A DNA stretch of 64,000 bases from Melampsora larici-populina 98AG31 (taxonomy: Eukaryota; Basidiomycota; Pucciniomycetes; Pucciniales; Melampsoraceae): positions 406,001-470,000 of the forward strand of contig NW_006768829.1 of NCBI RefSeq assembly GCF_000204055.1. Direction: 5' to 3'. The translations under genes were made by a program, and so were the position numbers. Shown here piece by piece: positions 60,101 through 64,000 of the stretch (positions are counted from its first letter, which is position 1; each line of letters opens with the position of its first letter). The notes below the pieces were generated by a model. The model saw nothing but the letters and a program-made list of their open reading frames with translations, was not told where the DNA came from and made no database searches.

Positions 60101-61898
60101 AATATCTTACCAAGTAAGGAAAATTAAATTTGATTTCTCCACTTCGTGATGAAAACACATGCTGATCTTTTTGGTTTCTAGTCTTGCTTTAAAGATGTAA
60201 GTCATCTCCTCAAAATAATGCTGATATATGTGATCTAACGCAGTCTGTATACAGTAACATCAAAATTGGAGGAATAAATCATGCTGTCCCAGCTCTTGGT
60301 CGAATAACTCAAGGCCCAACGATGCTCGTGGGTGAGTAACTGTCTGAGTTGTGTTCATGATCTTTCCTTATCACTGATTTTTCATTTAAATCTTTTTCAG
60401 GTGTTGATTTGAGTCATCAAAACCTGGGTTCAGTCCTCAAACCATCTGTTGTAGGAATGGTGGGTACGATGGACCAACATTTATGTAGATACAGCGGTGT
60501 TGTAGGTGTTCAACCACTTTTGGAGCCGGCAAATGAAAAAGCCAGACCCAGATCTCAAGAGGTATGTTTTCTTTGTGAATCGATCAATACTCTGCCTCAA
60601 ATTCCCTTTACCTTATTTTTTCATATATCACATTTTGACTGGGTGTTTTGTTTTGTTTCATATAGCCAATTGAGAAGTTTGAGGATATGATGTACCAGCT
60701 ACTTGTAAGATGGAAACAAGTATTTCCAACTCCACAATTTCCAAGAAAGTTGATTATTTTCAGGGATGGCGTTTCTGAAGGGGAATTTGGACAAGTTTTA
60801 ATAAGAGGTTAGTCTAACTATTTTGGTTTTTATGACAATTTTTTAGAAGAGATCTTTTAAATTGACTTGAAACTTGGATGCTGTAGAATTTGTCGGGGCT
60901 AAAAGTACGTTAAAGAAAATGCTCATCACTAATCTTGGTATTCTTTTGATGAGTTGCTTTTATTTTCACAAACAGCTGCTCTTAAAAGAATTGGTGACGT
61001 GAACAATGATTGTAAAGTAAGTCATCAAAAAATGACCTTTAAATCATGAAAAATATCTGATTGGATATGAACATTCAGGTTACTTTTATAGTTTGCGCCA
61101 AGAGGTAAAACAAACTCAACTCCTACGATGAATCCCAATTGATATGATTCTAATAATTTCAAACATGATTTTAAACAGTCATCGAATTCGATTCTTAGCC
61201 TCGCAAGCGGAGCAAGATAAATCCGGAAACGCTCCCGCAGGAATGGTAGTCGATCAAGAAATTGGAGATCCCCACCTTTTTGACTTTTTCTGTCAAAGTC
61301 AGGGTGGACTGAAGGGGACTTCTAGGCCTTGTAGATACTGTGTCTTGAAGGATGAAAATTGTTTTAGTCCTGATAATTTACAAGAATTAATTAACTCTGG
61401 TAAGCAAAATTTTATCTTCATTATCATCTTATCCATTTGTTGTTGATTGATCTGTTTCTTTTCATTTTTCATTTGTTTAGTTTGTTCCTCATATCAACCA
61501 GCAACTCGATCCGTTGGAATTGCAGCACCAGCATATGTAAGTTACATAATCATCTACTTCTAACAATTCAAATGTGGATCCTCGTTACAAACTTCAATTT
61601 TACTTGGAAACTTGATTAATTTTGAAATAGTATGCGGACATTTGTAAGTTTGAAATCATTCTCTCAGTCTTGAAAAGTTTGATTATCTTTTAACCATTTG
61701 TGTTGTTTTTTTACAGTGGCCGATAGAGGTCGAATGTGGTTAAATGTTGATGACGACCTTGCAAGTTCAGTAACTGGCAATAGTTTGAATGAACAAACCG
61801 AGGAACATCGGCTTGCAGATCTTGAAGGCTATAATAACAAGGTTGACAACATGATGAAAAAGATAGATAAAGTCAATCACACGATGTGGTGGACTTGA
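57137..61898 (+). CDS. Argonaute (RNA-silencing effector)
   Basis: Binds small RNAs and cleaves or represses matching transcripts. More than 20 short exons run from the ATG at 57,137 (exon 1 to 57,183, exon 2 from 57,274) to the TGA at 61,896-61,898, roughly 850-900 residues. The N domain starts near SCNVFRVGLMGPFP and is followed by a linker. The PAZ domain has FFQKHHGIELQGPHFPT and LYPMELCEVLPCQQY. The MID domain holds IIICVTDEKSQFYTMIK and KINIKIGGINHAV. The PIWI domain has GVDLSHQN (first Asp), RSQEPIEKFEDM (Glu finger region), FRDGVSEGEF (second Asp) and FDFFCQSQGGLKGTSRP. The last catalytic position, His in human AGO2, is Asp here (APAYYADILADRGR), giving a DEDD tetrad as in several fungal Argonautes, so slicing looks possible. 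Several exons are very short (18, 15 and 13 nt). Confidence 0.9.
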
Positions 61899-64000
61899 TC
61901 ATTCTTTCAACTCCATCTCTTGTGATTTGTTGGTTTGATTATTGGATTCCTGACTCGTGCTTTTTCAAAGTTTCTTTTCTTTTGTTTCTCTTTCATCTCT
62001 CAATATACGGCTTAAAACATTTTTCTTTGTTTGCCTTTCAAAGACAGAAGTAAATTCATTTAAAGTAAGAGGTCCTTCAAGTCAAGTAGTCTTGCTTTAA
62101 ATGATCAATTTCTATTTTTAAATCTCTGATGAAGAAAAAACTCATTTGGTCTTACCATTAGTCACTTGTATTTTTACCTCAAACCAATGATCTCTGATTA
62201 AAATATCTCAACACGTCTTTTTTCAATTCTTTCAATATTTGTGAGGTGGAAAAACGTCAACAAAATATCTTTCAATCTCTCATAAAGAAGAACTCATTTG
62301 ACCTTGGTCATTTGTACCTTCCAACTCAAATCAATGATCTCACATTCAAATCTCTGAACATGTTGTTTTCTCATTTCATTTTATTTATGGCTTTGTCAAT
62401 GTGATTCAGTTTTGTAAGATCAAAAAATATACACGAAATGAAAGAAAGAGCTATGAATGACTTCCAATTGAAACAGTGAGATAACAGAGTACATGTAGAT
62501 CAATTAGTATCAGAAAAAAGCCCAATGATTAAGATATTTTCATTTTGTTTTTCTGATTTCAAAACAACCATTACCCAATGAAAACTCAAAATTTACAAGG
62601 GAGGGAGGGATTCTATTGACCTGTCAGTCATCATGGGTAAAATTTTGCTTATTGAGTGTTTTATCAATCCGCTCAGCATCCCCACATTGGAAGACAAAAA
62701 GAATCACAGCTAACTGATGATTTGCGTCTCAAATTTCAACTGGTCACCGGTGTAATCCGACAGGGAAATTCATCTCAAGTGACATGTTTTCAATGTTATA
62801 TTTAACTCACTGTTGCTTGTTCATCTGCATTCACGATTACAAAGAGGGACATTCAAATTGAGTGTTCTACTTGTGGTATGATGCTCAGGGACTGTATCAT
62901 CAAATGTTTTACCAAGACAGTCAAAATTTCCCAATTGGAAGACACAAAGATCATACACATTTCAAGTTTTACATGATTGGACAGTGGTACAATCCAACAA
63001 GCAATCATGTCAATTTGAGGTATTTTTTACAAAATGTCACTTTGCCCCTAGTAAAATATATGATGGGAAGCATTTCTTCAGACCCTTTGCTCATCACAAG
63101 ATCCTTATCCAGTGTTGCATCAAACTGCTCAAGAGCGCGGCATTAAAGAATACAGTCACTTGCAGTCAATGATCTTGCAGCAAGCTTTGATTCAAATGAG
63201 GAATTGCCTTCAGTGAAATTTGATAAGCAACAACTTTACAGTGACTTCAATCAGGTATCCATATTGAGCAGCCAAAACTCAAGTTTGATTGCCAAGTGTT
63301 TCTACAGAGGCTTCAAGTGAATCAGCACCAATGGTATTTCCTTGTCTGATATTTTTCTCCATAAATCCTATTTCTCTTTCACGCTTTCTCTGGTCAATTC
63401 CTTTCCATCTCTCCTCAGGAAAGACAACACCTAACTTCATCTCATCTTTTGTTGTTCATAGCTTTCAAGTTTTGTTTTAAATTTTTGGTTTCCAAGAATT
63501 TTTGTTGATTTGATGTACTTTCAGATCTGCTTTGACTTTTCCAAAAAGTTGTCAAATCTTATAATTGAGAGCAAGTTCTGAGAGTTGTGGTGACCGGATG
63601 TGCAACCTTCTTCAATTGTGTATGTCATTCCCATGAAGCTCAAAAAGTTGATGTTTGCTGCTACATGATTTGTACACTCATTTTTTTAAAGCTCAGCGTT
63701 GATAGAATATTGCACTAAACAAGACCCACTCTATAGAAAAAAATGTCGTTGTGGACCAACCTTTTCTTCTCTTTTTTGCTCTCTGGTTGTATCAAGCTCA
63801 TCTCAATTGTATTCACTGAAAGGTCATCAACTTAGAGTTCCTCTCAAATTGATCAACCATCACTTAGATGTAAGAAACCAAATTCAAATAATGGAATTGA
63901 AAAGAATCATTTCTGTATACCAACTGATCTTTAATAAACAACCCACTCTGATAATCAGACCTAAACAGACTTTAAGTATGTACTACTAAAATCAAAGCCA
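61899..64000. other. Repeat-rich 3' region without a gene
   Basis: After the Argonaute 3' flank, an imperfect duplication occurs at about 62,100-62,370 (CTCATTTGG.CTT...TCA.TTGTA, AATCAATGATCTC). Related ATTGGAAGACA(A/C)AAAGA(A/T)CA segments appear near 62,687 and 62,935. Plus-strand frames near 62.9-63.1 and 63.7-64.0 kb have no recognised motif. They may be transposon debris. Confidence 0.4.

Noticed and set aside
1..64000. CRISPR arrays, bacterial operons, riboswitches
   Set aside because: Spliced genes and eukaryotic families throughout; no regularly spaced short repeats were seen.

Overview
The window reads as nuclear DNA of a filamentous basidiomycete, most likely a rust fungus (Pucciniales). 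The reasons are the many short GT-AG introns with CTRAY-type branch points, the AT-rich transposon-filled spacers, a family of small secreted proteins, and basidiomycete-style housekeeping genes. The order-level call is inference. Exon joins were built by hand from frame, splice sites and conserved protein motifs.

Layout. 1-3.5 kb: no recognisable gene. 3.5-7.9 kb: a Ser/Thr-rich ORF, a 172-bp TA-flanked MITE and a decayed hAT transposase. 8.7-11.35 kb (+): a seven-exon asparaginase with C-terminal ankyrin repeats. 11.76-11.85 kb (-): an intron-containing tRNA candidate. 12.2-13.2 kb (-): a Cys-rich secreted protein. 13.2-19.8 kb: gene-poor. 19.8-23.7 kb (+): a large RS-rich protein. 25-41.5 kb: a tandem array of a secreted-protein family (one pseudogene, two intact genes, each followed by related spacer), interrupted by a nested pair of MITEs and by a complete tyrosine-recombinase (Ngaro/PAT-like, DIRS order) retrotransposon with split direct repeats at 30,006-35,574. 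42.2-44.4 kb (-): a DCAF4-like WD40 protein. 45.1-48.3 kb: two families of tandem non-coding repeats around a small membrane protein. 49.5-53.6 kb (-): a DHHC palmitoyltransferase and the mitochondrial protein Rsm22. 54.2-61.9 kb (+): ubiquilin/Dsk2 and an Argonaute. 61.9-64 kb: repeats without a gene.

The housekeeping genes serve unrelated processes: protein lipidation, mitochondrial translation, proteasome shuttling, CUL4-type ubiquitin ligases and RNA silencing. They are normally spaced and show no sign of acting as a cluster. The 25-41.5 kb block is different. It is an accessory region that grew by tandem duplication of a secreted lysine-rich protein and was then invaded by mobile elements, one of which looks very recent: 1 mismatch in 253 bp between its A repeats, identical B repeats and three open reading frames. 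The most notable observations are this retroelement, the effector-like tandem family, the nested MITE, and the 8-nt microexon that encodes part of the DHHC catalytic motif.
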